A DNA stretch of 64,000 nt from Diadema setosum (taxonomy: Eukaryota > Echinodermata > Echinoidea > Diadematoida > Diadematidae). The DNA is taken from contig CM067072.1 of assembly GCA_033980235.1 (NCBI GenBank), forward strand, positions 18,107,047-18,171,046, given 5' to 3'. The notes beneath the pieces are model-generated. The model was given only the letters and a program-made list of their open reading frames with translations, ran no database searches and was not told the DNA's origin. The position numbers and the translations under genes were made by a program. Shown here one piece after another: positions 1 to 12,728 of this stretch (its first letter is position 1; every line of letters starts with the position of its first letter).

Positions 1-310
1 AAAATTAAATTTTTCGTGGAAAGTTCGCACTCCATCGACATGATAGTGACACATTTTAAGGGGAATCTTATTCCCTCTGCTTTTTTACAGAGGCAAGCAA
101 AGCGCCCATTCAAAATGGTAGAAAAGTGAAAATATGTTGAATTTTCTTTTATTTTCTATATATTTTTTGTCCATAATGACGTCATGAACTGTAGCAGTCT
201 CCTTGTCCAGCGATGACGGCCGAAACACTTAAAAAATTCATAACTTTTGAACGGAATCTCCAATCTTCCTCAAACTTTCACTGATAAGGTCAACTAATAC
301 TACCGTTTTC
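1..310. repeat. Probable half of an AT-rich MITE-like repeat
   Basis: Non-coding. The block contains a perfect TGACGTCA at 177-184 and then a stretch around 232-300 reading as 'ttcataacttttgaacgga' and similar, a style typical of short interspersed inverted-repeat elements in marine invertebrates. A weakly similar layout (gatgtcataacctcataatt) is seen in the inverted repeat at 53948-54556. Only one half is present because the window starts here, so element boundaries cannot be fixed. The assignment is an inference from texture. Confidence 0.25.
177..184. promoter_or_regulatory. Perfect CRE-type palindrome TGACGTCA
   Basis: The 8-bp palindrome is the full consensus site of CREB/ATF bZIP factors. 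No TATA box, initiator or exon is visible close by, and the site lies inside what looks like a repeat, so it may simply be part of that repeat's consensus. Confidence 0.2.
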
Positions 311-2731
311 ACTCAAGCCATATTTATATTTGGGTTTTGGTTTCTTTAATAAGATACCAAAGCAGGGGAAGTCCTTTGCTAAGCATATATAAACTGCTTT
401 CTTGTTCATGCTTGTCCATGCTAAAACGTGTAAATGCAAGGCTTTATATTGTATCATACAGCTCTTGTCTGATTTCCTACGTAAAAAACCGAGTTTGAAG
501 GCAACATCATTAAGTCGTTCTTTCACTTGTTGTCACCACTTGTTAATACTCTCGTCGATCTATCAGTCCTTGTCGATCTACCATGCTCTGTTAGGAGTTG
601 CGCGAGTAATAGTACGTAAAATAACAAATATTGCGACCGGATAATGCGCCTACCTCTCTCGATAGATTCACCGTCCTTTTCACATCGTGTTGGTACATTC
701 TGAGAGGGAACAACCGCCCTCCCCCAGCACTTTATCCTGCTTATATGAATACGAATAGGGAGGTGTTGAAACCCAGGGTGTCTTCTAAACAATCTGTCTT
801 CGTAAAGCCCAAATGTAATGTACCTGTACTGAGTAATCTCCATGCAACTATAGTAGACGGTTAAGATTCTAAGGGAAAATAAAAAACTGGCCCCTCGAAG
901 CTCTATTCTTTGAGGTAATTTCAGTCTAAGCTGTGATTTGATTCAGACCTCTGCTGACGTAGTTGACGGGTACTCATTTCTCGCTCTCTCGGAATCTGTT
1001 TTGAACGTCTACATCGTCACTAATGACGAGGAAGTAAAGGAAAGATACTCTTTTTATAAAGCAGTAAAGTGGAAAGAAGGGATTATATGAGATCTGAGTA
1101 ACATTACAACACAGAAGTTGAAAAGAGCAGTTGGGAAATGATAATTATGACTGCAGAATCACTAAATAACTACTGAAATGTCAGTATCACTTCTACATAA
1201 CCTTTATTTATATCGTAACTTATTCAATAGTATTATTATGTAGGAATCTGTACAACGAAACACTCTCCGTATCGGAATAATAATCAAAGATTTTACTCTG
1301 AAGTGAAGATATAGTAATGAGAAATTGAATGAATATCTTCCTAAAGTGGAACCAAAAACATAAATCTAAAGAAAGAAATGCAACGTGTCTTTCCCCAAAA
1401 GTAAAATCTCATAAAATCTACCTTCATACGCTTTGAACTTTGCGAAATGTGGTTTTGTTGACAGCGCTGCGACGGTACCATTCGCGACAAGGGAAGAATG
1501 AAACTTTAACTTCTCCCACTCTCGCTCGAGGTTGACTTCTGTTGCTGTGGTAATAGGAAACACGACAGATATTTATTACGCTAGTCAGCAGTTAGAGACG
1601 TAAGTAGAGGAATGGTGCAACCTTCTTTTGTCAACTGACATTCACTATACATGTAGGGTGTGGGGACTAATCGGTACAACTTTCAGTTTGCCTGCCACAT
1701 ATCGGTAGGTTAAACCATCATCCGGGTTAGGTGTCTTAAAAGGAAGCGTATTACACAAATGTAAGGAGGGATAGAAAGATCATGGCTACATGATAAGAAG
1801 AGAGGGCTGAATCGCCGATGGTCAAATGATACTTCAAGCTCTACGTATAATTACATCAATACATTCATATATATCATCCTGTTTAACTTCTATTGTTGAG
1901 CTATTGTAATACTCATGCTAGCCAGGCTTTGCTACTCACAGGATTTACAAGCCAGGGTTCGCTTATTTCTTGATAGCTTTGCAGTGATATCTTGCCTTTG
2001 AAGGTTGGGAAAGTTGTCTTTGCTCTTTGCCTATTCACGTCACTTTTATTGAAGTGTGAGTGTTTGTGGTGTGCGTGTTAGTGTGTTGACTGACAAAGCG
2101 CTCCTGTCTGGTTTCTTCGTTGTGTGGAAGTTTGAGAAGCTAACCATGTGTTTTGTTCACATGAGTAAAACGATCTGGAAATTGCATTTGCCAATGCACT
2201 GGTTCAGCTGACACTTGAAGAGTTGAGGGAGGATAGAAAAAGAAAGGGTAGCAGCAAAACGAAAAAAAAAAGTGACATGATATGTGCTTATTCTACTTAT
2301 TGTTCGACTTTTTTTGTGACAGGAAGCTGGGTTTAGAATCAGCAACTGTAAGTAATTGGCGTAGACCACGAAGCTTGTGGATTAGGCGCAGAGATCTGCC
2401 TCAGTTTCTCGTCAACCTTGGTGCATATGACTTTGTAAGAAAAAAGGAGAGACAGACAGATACACACAAAGAAAAGACATGTAGAAAGAAAGAAAGAGTA
2501 AATCAATGAGAAAAATAAAATGAGCGAAAGAAAGGGAGAAGACACATAAACCAAAAGGATGATTTCTAAACAAACGTAGCAAATACTTAAGAAAAGTAAC
2601 AAATAAGTCATGCTGCTTTGTATCACAGATTTTGTCTAGCTCTTGTCAATGTGACACCAAGAGACAAGCCATAGATGTCTTTTTGAGGTAAAATCATTTT
2701 TTTTTTCTGTTTTGTTTGGCATGTCTCACAA

Positions 2732-2733
<2 letters not shown>
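311..2733. other. Non-coding stretch, no gene seen
   Basis: Only short, unsupported ORFs occur on both strands. One chance-looking acceptor/donor pair brackets 2323-2347 (25 nt), but it has no partner exon. No tRNA, repeat family or homology was recognised. Confidence 0.5.

Positions 2734-2771
<38 letters not shown>
2734..2771. repeat. (TA)n microsatellite
   Basis: About 19 uninterrupted TA units. Simple repeat; the YI-rich ORF across it is not a gene. Confidence 0.95.
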
Positions 2772-2774
<3 letters not shown>

Positions 2775-5254
2775 TTATATATTGCTGTTATTATCAATGT
2801 TTTTCATATAATCATATTGTTGGGGCTCTTCATTTTATCATGCATACAACATGCTTATACACTTGCACGTCTGTGTGAATATTTTCCAATTTTAAAAAAA
2901 AAAAGTGTCTAGACGCCCATTGATTTAATGACTTGATAGATATTGTTACAAAGATGACTACCTTGGACCATGTTACGTTTTGTGTTTGTTTCTCTCCTAA
3001 TCATTAGTTAAAGTTTTGGTAACTTACACAAATTGTCTAGAAAGAGATTGTGAACAACTTAATAAGACTTTGATGTCTTGGCCCCATGACACATATATTC
3101 TGTATTTGAACAATGAAAATAGTTTATTTCTTTTTGAATAATCAGTTATGAACATTCATTTCTAACTCCTCGCGAATTTTACATAAATTGAGGATAGCTT
3201 TTTCTTTTGCATTTCATGCGTACAAGCAGATAAAATGATTGGTAAAGACTTTTGAAGGGATGGCATCATCTCTTCACCTTATTTGGTTGAATTGAATAAT
3301 ATCATCATCACACAAAAACATTATAATTGACACTATATGCCTTTTTACTTTTGCGTTGAACTACATATCTGTTCCCTTGGATTTTTACCGAATTATCTTA
3401 TCTATTTTCAATTAACATGAAGTGGGTTTTCATTTTGGATATTAGAAACTGCTATCTACAGGTAAAATTCACGCTTGTAGTTTTATCGCCATAATCTGAC
3501 TTTATGAGCATCTTCGTATTTCCATTATTTCTTTATTCTTCTGTTTTTTATTCACTAATTTTTATCAAATTCCACCTCATTTGGGCTTACTACATTGACT
3601 TCTGAACTTCATGTCAATTGGTACCGTGGGAAGAAGTTCAGTCCCTTGCTTCAAACATTACAGAAAATTGACCGTATCAAACCGTGTCAAGCGTCACATC
3701 ATGAAACTAGGACGGATTAAAAAAAAAAGTCATGAATTCAAAGTTTGAATATGTTGTCTAGAGAGCTGGATATGGAACGTAATGTGCAGTGTTTCTGTCT
3801 CCTGCTCAAACCTGATTTATTCACATCAATGTTCCCTTACATAGAATAAGGGGATACTCATCTTAAAGCCCATTAATCCTGCATTGTGTTATTCTTTGAC
3901 AAATTGTTAAAACGAAGTCATTTTTTTTCACTCACTTTGCCTAATAACACACAAATCGTGTTGGGAACAACTGTCTCTCTTGGAAGTAGACGAATTCAAT
4001 TATTTCAACTGATTGTCCCTCACAATCCTCACTTTGACGGAGGCAAAAAGCATTTGCATGGACTGATTCTTTCCCTTCTTCTTTTTGTAACCGTGCGGCC
4101 ACGCAGTCCGATTTCTCTGTATTTCTTCAGTAAATACAGGGCTTGCTGGTTAATGGGAGTGATTGTTTTGACTAGAAATAAAAGCAAATTTTTTGTCAAC
4201 AAGGTAGGCGACAGTAAGGACGTCAACGTCTGGTCCTACATGAACGAGTGTCGATATAAGAGTTGCCATCCGGCGGAGCTCCCCGTTATCAAAAGCACGG
4301 AGAAAGAGACACAGTGAGGGGACATTTTATCACCATGTTCCTCTAAACTCTCAGGGCAAATTGCCAATCAGCATCGTGTTTTTTTATCTTTTTGGAATTT
4401 CTCTTTTTTAGCTTTGGAAGATAAAAGCCAATTCATATTAGGGAAAATTGCAGTGACACTCATCTTAGACTTGCATACTAGTATATGGGGAGACTGGTGT
4501 TATTAGAGAGTATTTGCTTCTTCTTCAGAAAACAACATCAAGGAACGCTATAAATAGTCTCTACATATATCTTTTTCCTTTTATTTTTCGTGCTTGTTTG
4601 TTTATCAGATGAAACGAGGAGAGTAGTACATTATTTTTAACGCACTTTCAATAGAGATATAGCTCATCCATACCGATGATTTCTTATATTTTGCTTGTTT
4701 ATACATTATCTATAGTCGATAAAGTTAATGCTTAGTAAAAAGAAATGAATCATGCGACAGATCTTCAGCATGTGCATGCTCCTCCGTCACAGCCGATTTC
4801 AAGGCTAACAGTGCATTTCATTCGTTGACGAAGATTGAAATCGCAAACACAGAAATATTATCCCTGTTCAGCCAACTAAATCGTATTTTTTTTTAAGAGA
4901 CGCTAAGATGCCACCTTCTATTTATTTTTTAAGATAAAATCGAATGCCAAGTATAGCTCCGTTTAATGCCATGTAAGAAGTGTGCGATTATTAATTAAAC
5001 CTACTGCCCCGGGAACCGTGAAGGGCAGCAATCGCTATTGTTTCCGCTCATAGCAACGCGCTCTCCATACAACATCTCAACTTTGAAGAGGAACGGAATC
5101 TAACCAAAACTCTGCAGTGCCTGACGTATAAAAAGACAAAGACGTCCTATCCGGCATTTTCAATATCAACGAAGCTATGAGGTTAAACATTAACTCTTCA
5201 AGTGCAATAATCATACGGATTTGGACAGGAAGAAAGGGAAGACATGCCAAAACA
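2772..5254. other. Non-coding stretch with one unsupported 143-codon ORF
   Basis: The longest ORF (3886-4317, +) has no recognisable domain, and an antisense ORF of similar quality overlaps it at 4029-4226, as expected by chance. Nothing else is recognised apart from homopolymer T/A runs. Confidence 0.45.
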
Positions 5255-5287
5255 TACACACGCACACACACACGCACACATACATAC
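5255..5287. repeat. (CA)n-type microsatellite
   Basis: Interrupted CA/CG dinucleotide repeat followed by a short CATA repeat. Confidence 0.85.
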
Positions 5288-8084
5288 GAAGTCATCTTGA
5301 ATGAACTGATATTTGTTTTCAACACTGGACCTATATATTTACAGGCAGGATCGATCTTTGCTGACGATAATAGTGAGAAAGATTAATGGTGATGGATCGA
5401 GCGGCATATTAGAGTCATATAAATATTTATTTCTTGTTTGATCGTCAGCCAGCGCCCTTCGGATTACTCAGCACTATCTCTCTAAAAGAATCGCAGCAAG
5501 CAGCAAAGTTTACGAAAAAAAGGAATTGCAGCTCTTTCAAATGATTCTTGGTTTTTGTCGAGGCTGTTGTTGAATGTTATCGGTACCTCGCTCATTCCTT
5601 TCTGTCTTTTTCAATCCAGTCATGTTAGCTGCTATGCAGGGTGATATGCAAACAATGAATGTACAGGAACAGGAAAATCTGTAGAAATCTGTAGAAAAAA
5701 AAAAACCCCGTGAGGTTCAAATGGCGTTCATAGTGCCTTAATTCACTTAAACACACATACAGTTTGTCACCTTTTTAACCTTTTCCTGTGAATTTCAAAT
5801 ATTCTCAAAAAAGTATTGATGGAATGTGCGTCTTGAAAATGTAATGCATATTTATAAAACAAAGTCAAATATTTGCACTTAACATGCAAAGGCGCATGAG
5901 CTCTAAGTAAACACCCATAAAGTATTGATACGATTTCTTTACAGATGCACATATTCTAGCACTTACTTCTTGATTCTTGTACATTATTTCAAAATATGTG
6001 ATACCACGCACAATCATCAGGCATTACCAACGTGCTACGTAATAATACGCCTATATTATGTTCTTGTACCCTCGTTGGCTACTTACGTGACGATGGGCGA
6101 GGGTTTAGATGTCGCATTTCTAAAAGTGCTGTATGGAGATACAGCCTACGACTGCTCAAATTTTCAATGGCTTCCTCACTAAGTTCTTACAGATACCGTG
6201 CTCGTGTATCTATCTACAAAGTGCGACATCACCCATTAGCACCCCTGGGAGAAAATGAGAGACAGGCATGGAAAGAAAAACGTTGTACCAAAGCAAACGT
6301 AATGTAATCCGATTATCAGTTTCACGTTGATCGCGTTGAAGGGTTGTTAATGGCAGAGGAAGGGACTGATATAGAGAGGGGGAGGTGTGGGGAAGAAGGA
6401 GTGATGGCGAAATGATAATGATTGATGTAAACCCTGCAAGACGGATGTAAAAGAGTAATATCTATTCTCAAACATTCGCAGGGCAATAAAAGCAATTGTT
6501 TACATTCGTCGATGAAAATGTACAGTATCAAGCAATATATGCCCGTGCGATATTGCACGTAGCATGCAACGTGTCAAATTCCAATGTACATGTATCTATA
6601 AGGTTAGTGAAGAGTGGCAAACGTCTTGATGACACAGACTTTAAACATAACAGGTGCTCCGCCAAAACCGAGCTTGCCATGCAGGATTGAACAATTTCAC
6701 AATAAACGTTGAGGAAGGGTGTTAGGAATTAAAGGGAGGGGTCGGGAGGGGTGCTTTCTTTATGTTTAGAGTGAAAAAAAAACTGTTAAAATCAGAAATT
6801 TGACTTAACTTTGCAGACTGTTTAACCTATAGAAGAGATGCTACATTATGTCAATGCAACATTAAAGAAGTGTTTAAGATTTTTCCTTCGGGCTTGGTAT
6901 GAAATGAGTCCCTGAAAGATGAGATTTTGGTAAGATAATCTTCAAAAGAAATGTTACATTGCATACGATGGGGAACACAAACAAACGGTAGAACTATTCA
7001 TTTCGATCAGCCAAGAGCTCCAAAATTTGTTAAACATTGGCTGAAATTGAATTGGCCATTATTGGCTTATGCTAGATTGGCTGGTGTGTTTTTCAAACTA
7101 GACCTGTCTAAATCAGAAGACACAGTATTTTTTTTTTATTTAAGTGATATTACCGTTAGAGTAAACCATTTATCTATTTTTTTTTTCTTTTTGCCCACAA
7201 GGACCCGAAGCAAAATGCATTTTAATAAGAACAAGATGAGAGGTTTTAATGCTGTAACCAGACTTGTTGTTCTACATTTTTATATATCCATTTTGTATTT
7301 TGAGGGCTGGGATTGGGGAGGGCTGAAGGAAGTGGATATAACCTGACATTTGAAAACGCATCGTACAAGCCATTTGCCGTAGTTGTATTTATGACTTCCG
7401 AGTGGGAACACAGCAACACAGCAGTGGATGGAGGAAAAGCACCGAGTTATATTGCAATTTTAACGGAATGGGAGTCCGCGCTCGGAAATAGGCAGTTTTT
7501 GCCGTAGGGCGGGAAACCTTCCAGCTAATGTTTTCTAAGAGGGGGAAATTTTGAATAATGCGCAACCCGAGAAGCACGGGTACATTATTTCAGCGACCTC
7601 TGGAATTAGCGGTATAAAGAATGAGAGAAAGAACACAATCTAAGGAAAATTTCCAGCAACGCCGACGTCGATTTCATATTAGCCACTCAAAGCTCTAGCA
7701 GAGGACATTGCTAACTTGATTAAATCATTCATATTGGAAACAATAACACTCTTGTTCCTGTTCTGAAAAAAAAAGAGCAACAAAGATCTGTAATGGCTGT
7801 GAAGTACTTCTTACAGGACTCTCTACTCAATGTTCATGGACAAAAAAAAAGCAATCTAATGTGGTGCTATTCGAGGCCTCCCGCTTTGATTCCGTTCCTT
7901 TCTTGACAGATTTGATACGTACGGGTTAACTGCTTTTTTTTCTGCTAGTTGGGGAAAATATGTCAGAAGCTTGACTATCAGCTTAACTCATTGGTTCTAG
8001 ATATAAACAAAAATCAAGAATAAAGGCAAAATAATCATGATAAATCTAAAATGTCAATGTTTCTCTCGTTTGTTTTCAATGCAG
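5288..8084. other. Upstream flank of the cysteine-rich peptide gene
   Basis: This should contain the 5' UTR exon and promoter of the gene beginning at 8085, because a splice acceptor sits directly before its ATG. A possible TATA box (TATAAA near 7613) and a possible 5' UTR donor (gtaaga near 6929) are visible. Neither can be linked to the gene without transcript data. Confidence 0.35.
6087..6250. repeat. Small imperfect inverted repeat
   Basis: A block at about 6087-6130 (containing GATGTCGCATTTCTAAA) reappears inverted at about 6205-6250 (TACAAAGTGCGACATC). A shorter stem ctgtat/atacag lies inside. It resembles a worn MITE of about 160 bp; no target duplication was identified. Confidence 0.35.
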
Positions 8085-8151
8085 ATGCAGTCAAGTAACA
8101 TAGTGTCTCTGGCCGTAGTCATGACATTGGCTACCTTGTTCACACAGGCCG
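8085..8151 (+). CDS. Exon 1: signal peptide of the eight-cysteine peptide
   Basis: Encodes 22 residues plus the first base of codon 23. The acceptor (pyrimidine-rich, ending caatgcag) lies directly before the ATG, so the 5' UTR must be in an upstream exon. The donor G|GTAAGT is perfect. The peptide runs from a short polar start into a hydrophobic core (LAVVMTLATLF) and then TQA, a good signal-peptidase site. Confidence 0.8.
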
Positions 8152-11133
8152 GTAAGTAGAGTGTATTGGATAAGTAAGAAATGTGTTGGTTTCTTGCGTT
8201 AAAAGACCAGAAAAGGTGATTAGGACATGCAGCTATTAAGGTAGATATCCTGCTATTTGTGCTGTCAAGTGCATTTAATCCATTCAATACTTATAAGGCT
8301 CTCCATAACTTGTCTCCTGGCTACGTGTCTGCACTTATCAGTGTACGACAGCGACGACCAGGACTACGTTGTACTGGCCTGACTCTCCATGTTCCAATAC
8401 CCGCCTAAAAATGGGGATAGAGCCTTCTCTTCTGTTGCACCACGTCTGTGGCACTCTCTACCAGTCCAGTTCGGAATTGCAACAGCCTCAATACCTTCAA
8501 GTCTGAACTGAAGACTTATCTTTTCCAGCAACTTTGTGAATGATGTGTGACACTTTGTGGGAGCTGGGCGCTGGGAGCTGGGCGCCTGTTTCTACAGATA
8601 AATGGCGCTATATAAATGCTGTTTCATCATCATCATCATCATCATTATCATCATCATCATCATCATCAATGGATATTGTTATACGTCCCCTTCCCACGAA
8701 CACAGTGACTCCGTTAATTATCGATAACACTCAACGAATATCAAATCTTATTGTCAAAACAACATTATACGTAGAGAAGGCCCTGTCAAAGTTTCAAGCA
8801 CTAAGCATAATGTCTAAAATCTAATAGAATTTTTTTTTTCGATCAGAAGTTGTTGATGAAAAATCATCATAGAATCTTTATAATACCGTCTGTTTGCTTT
8901 TCCTATTCTGATATCAAAACGTTCGGCTTGTTGAAGATCGTTCAATTTTTTTTAGTTTAACAAGATTAATGTGACTACGAGGAGTAAAAATACACAAGCA
9001 TGGTAGTTACCAGGTCGGCCCTGGTTTTTCGTGATGTCGCTCAATAACTGCCATTTTGTAGGAGTTTATATTTGACGCTATGCTTTCAACATCATGCAAG
9101 CTATATTCAGCAGAAATTGGTTTCAAGCAAAGACCGCTTATTTCAGAGCATAGGATTGACGACTTTTTGCCTTGTTTGTGATTCTTTTTCTTGTTCGCCA
9201 TTAAAACAGGTAAGTGCTATATGGGAATGAATTCGAATAGCTGGTGTACGACCAAATGAATGCACGTCAGTTTCTATACCTAATGAAAACGTGCACACAG
9301 TTAAAGTCCAGCTTGCAAGTGACGGTAGAGAGCAGACTTTACAATTCAAAACCACAGGACTCGGATTGAGCATGTATTAAATGCGATGGAGCTTCAAGGC
9401 AGGTTAAAACCAGGGAGATGGGGTTTGGAATTCTTATCGGGAGAACAAGCGACAGGTGTAGCGAGTAAATGATAACTTTACATTTAATTTTAACCGCTAT
9501 ATAACACATCATTGATTAAAATCTTATGAAATATGAAAGGGTGAAAAGTCACATGAAAATTTTATATAATTCTACATATTTCTTCAGATTTTGTGTTTCA
9601 ATTTTGTCAAAGTTTGTTCCAATGGGAGTTTGTGTTCAGATTAGCTCAGGCCAACATCACATCAAATCTAGAACCTGGATGCAAATAAATCACGACCACA
9701 GTGCAGCACGGTCTGCAAAATAAATTGACATAGATATATGAAAATTGTGTCTTGCAAGATAAAGGAAGATAGGGAGGTTCGCTCGTCGACCCTTTACCAG
9801 TGGAATACATGCCCTAATTCAGATAATGATACTTTAAAAAAAAAAGATGACAAAAATATAAACAAACAAATAATCAGACAATCAGAGACTGGAATCTAAC
9901 TCAACTCATAGAATTCAGTCAGGCAATTTGACATTAGAGCTACAGTGTAATTTCTACTTAATGCCATCCATATAGGCATATTCCTTTACAGGCAAAAAGA
10001 TTAACGCCTTATTGGATTTCGTTCCTTTTTAGTCACTTTTCAAAACGCTTGAGATGAAACGTCAAATTTCTCAGGCAAATAAGGCATGATGAATACAACT
10101 TCATTATGAGTTTGCTTATTTGAAGCAGTTCTTCATTTACAGCATTCATAAAAGAGATATTAAAAGATATTACATGGTTTGGAATCTGCTCAACAGTGGA
10201 GGCATTCATAAAAAAATAAAGATTTAAAAATAATGTAATCAACAGTGGAGGCATTCATAAAAAAACAAAGATTTAAAAATAATGTAAGATGGCTGCAACC
10301 TTGACCTAATAACTGCACGTTATACTAACACGCAGACATGCAAAAGTGCCATACTTATTTTTTTTTAAGTCATTTGGCGCCATGTTTTGTTTGCTGTGTC
10401 ATTATGAAAGACCCCCCCCCCTTCCTTTTCTTCTTAAGAAAAAATTGTGGCGGAAGGCACGTGTCGCGTGAACTTTACTTTTTTGAGAGAGTCTCAGCTA
10501 TTCCTAGAATGCCTCAGGAATGTGTCTGCGACTACAGCACCATATGTCATATCGTAAGTAAGACGGCTTTTTAAAATAATGTCCATCCGAATCGACAGAG
10601 TGCTGTCGTGCCGATCGATGTAATGGACAAACCCAGCATTTGAACAGCAAATTTCAACTCTTTCAAGGTTTGATTTCATGGAGTTGAATGGGTTTTGTCA
10701 AGGAAAGAAGACGATCGTTATCTTTCTTTGGTTATTTTGTTTTTCGGATTTGTTATGTGACACGCATGAGGAAAGGCAGACTGAACTGGCATGGAGAATT
10801 AAATAAAACGACGAAATTTGATAGCACACGTGACTGGTCTTCCCATGTTGACGGGAAAAGCGCTCACGCATTTCAGGCCGAAACTAGACATTTTGCCCTG
10901 CTACCATTCCAATCAGAATAAATCTTACTTTATCAAAAAGGGAAATGGTAACTGGCTCATATTTTTTTTTCACACATACCATGAAAAATTGTCCTGCGGA
11001 AGAATATTGTTGTTCCATTTGGCTCTGGGATTTGATAATTTGCGCTACCAAATATGGAAGATAAAGACAAAATTGTATGGATGGCTGCCCGATTTTTTTT
11101 TTTAAATTGCATGCTCTGCATCTATACAGTACT

Positions 11134-11228
<95 letters not shown>

Positions 11229-12670
11229 ATGCAATGGCATTATGTCTTTAAGTCAGACATTTGTAAAAACATAAACATCGCTTGTCGTAACGGCAAAATA
11301 TAATGGCGACATAGTGCAATGCGAAGATCATTATTTCACTTTTGGACGTATTTTATGAAGACTCTACGAGCAAAAACTGATATATTCATTTATTTTATCT
11401 ATTCGAGATATTTGATAGATTTGGTTTGGTTTGATTTGGTTTCGTTTTATTTGTACACTTTCTTTCTCCAAATACAATATAAAATGACGACAAAATGATA
11501 GAGAGTATGCCAAAAAATAGAAAGAAAAAAAATCCGAATCAATACAAAACCTATCAATTTCATACCATCAAACTCTAATTACATATGAAATTAAAAGCAA
11601 CGTGTTAAGGCATACTGTATTCATATGTGAACAAAGGGGAAACCAGTATAGGGGGGACCGTCATTATAAACAGAGCTTGACGTGGATGAGGCCCTTAATA
11701 TACGAATATAATACAACACCAAGAAACTCTTAATCTTAACGTTGTATACCGAACACGTTTTCATTAAAAAAAAAAATGAATAAATAATAAAAACAATCTT
11801 TGTTTAGAATCTTAGATTAAAGCTGCTCATTTTTTCTCAACTTGGTGAAGCCCTTAGTTTAAAATTGTGAAAATGGCGTATATCTGTTCCTGCATTCATA
11901 ATGTGTGTGTTTGTGTCACGTCTTGAGAAGAAAAATAAAATCAGCTAATTTCATTTCCAACAGTACTAATGACACTGAATTAAAACGATATGCTTGGCTG
12001 CATTTGTCTCAATCATAACTTTATAAACAAAGATATGTCTCCAAATGCTAAACTGGTCACTGCTGCTTATTTCATTACACTGTAAATGAAAAAAAAAGAA
12101 CAACAACAAAAATGAAACTCTTTATGCGCTCTGCCCTAAGTACATTTACATTGATAAGCAGTTTTTAACATTTCACAGATTCATTGACATCTTAATACCT
12201 GCCAGTTTCTCATTTTATCTTGCAATTTGATAAAGACTAAATTCTTGGTGGAAGAAACAAAAACTCTCAAAGGTCGGGTTGAAGCTAGGGCCTACTCCTT
12301 AACCTGTTGCGCTAAAGGGCAAATTTTTCTGAAACAAACGTGACGCGCAAACTCAACCCTGATTTTTTTTTTTATTTACGAGAATGCAATGTAGTTGCAT
12401 CACATTGCCCCTGCTTACATCGAAGTCATTCTTTTTAACGTTTTGTTGTGTTTTTGTTGTTGTTGTTGTTGTTGGATGAATAAATAAACAAGAACACGAC
12501 TTCCCTCTTAATCCCATTCATGAATAAATGCATTATGCACGTGGCATTAAGGGCGTGCATGACCAGCGTCCAATTTCTTCCCCTGTTGGCAAGCGAAGTT
12601 TATTCAATGAGAAAGGTATCATCATCAATCGACTAGGTCTCTGTGTGCTCGTGTTCTTGCTAGTGCGTGC

Positions 12671-12728
<58 letters not shown>

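Noticed and set aside
2323..2347. 25-nt micro-exon between an acceptor and GTAAGT
   Set aside because: No partner exon. At most it could be an upstream 5' UTR exon, which sequence alone cannot show.
3886..4317. 143-codon ORF
   Set aside because: No recognisable domain, no splice context, and an overlapping antisense ORF of similar quality.
8540..8824. 94-codon ORF with poly-serine
   Set aside because: It crosses the LINE 3' UTR and its TCA tail.
9147..9209. 63-nt segment with good acceptor and perfect GTAAGT donor inside intron 1
   Set aside because: It contains a stop in the gene's phase 1. Only phase 0 is open, which does not fit exons 1 and 2.
10518..10553. 36-nt phase-1 segment ending in GTAAGT, possible extra cassette exon
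   Set aside because: The acceptor is weak (purines in the tract) and the same donor fits other frames, so chance is likely.
11054..11274. Overlapping ORFs rich in I/Y and C/V
   Set aside because: Translations of the (AT)n(GT)n microsatellite; the same applies to all I/Y- and C/V-rich frames in the window.
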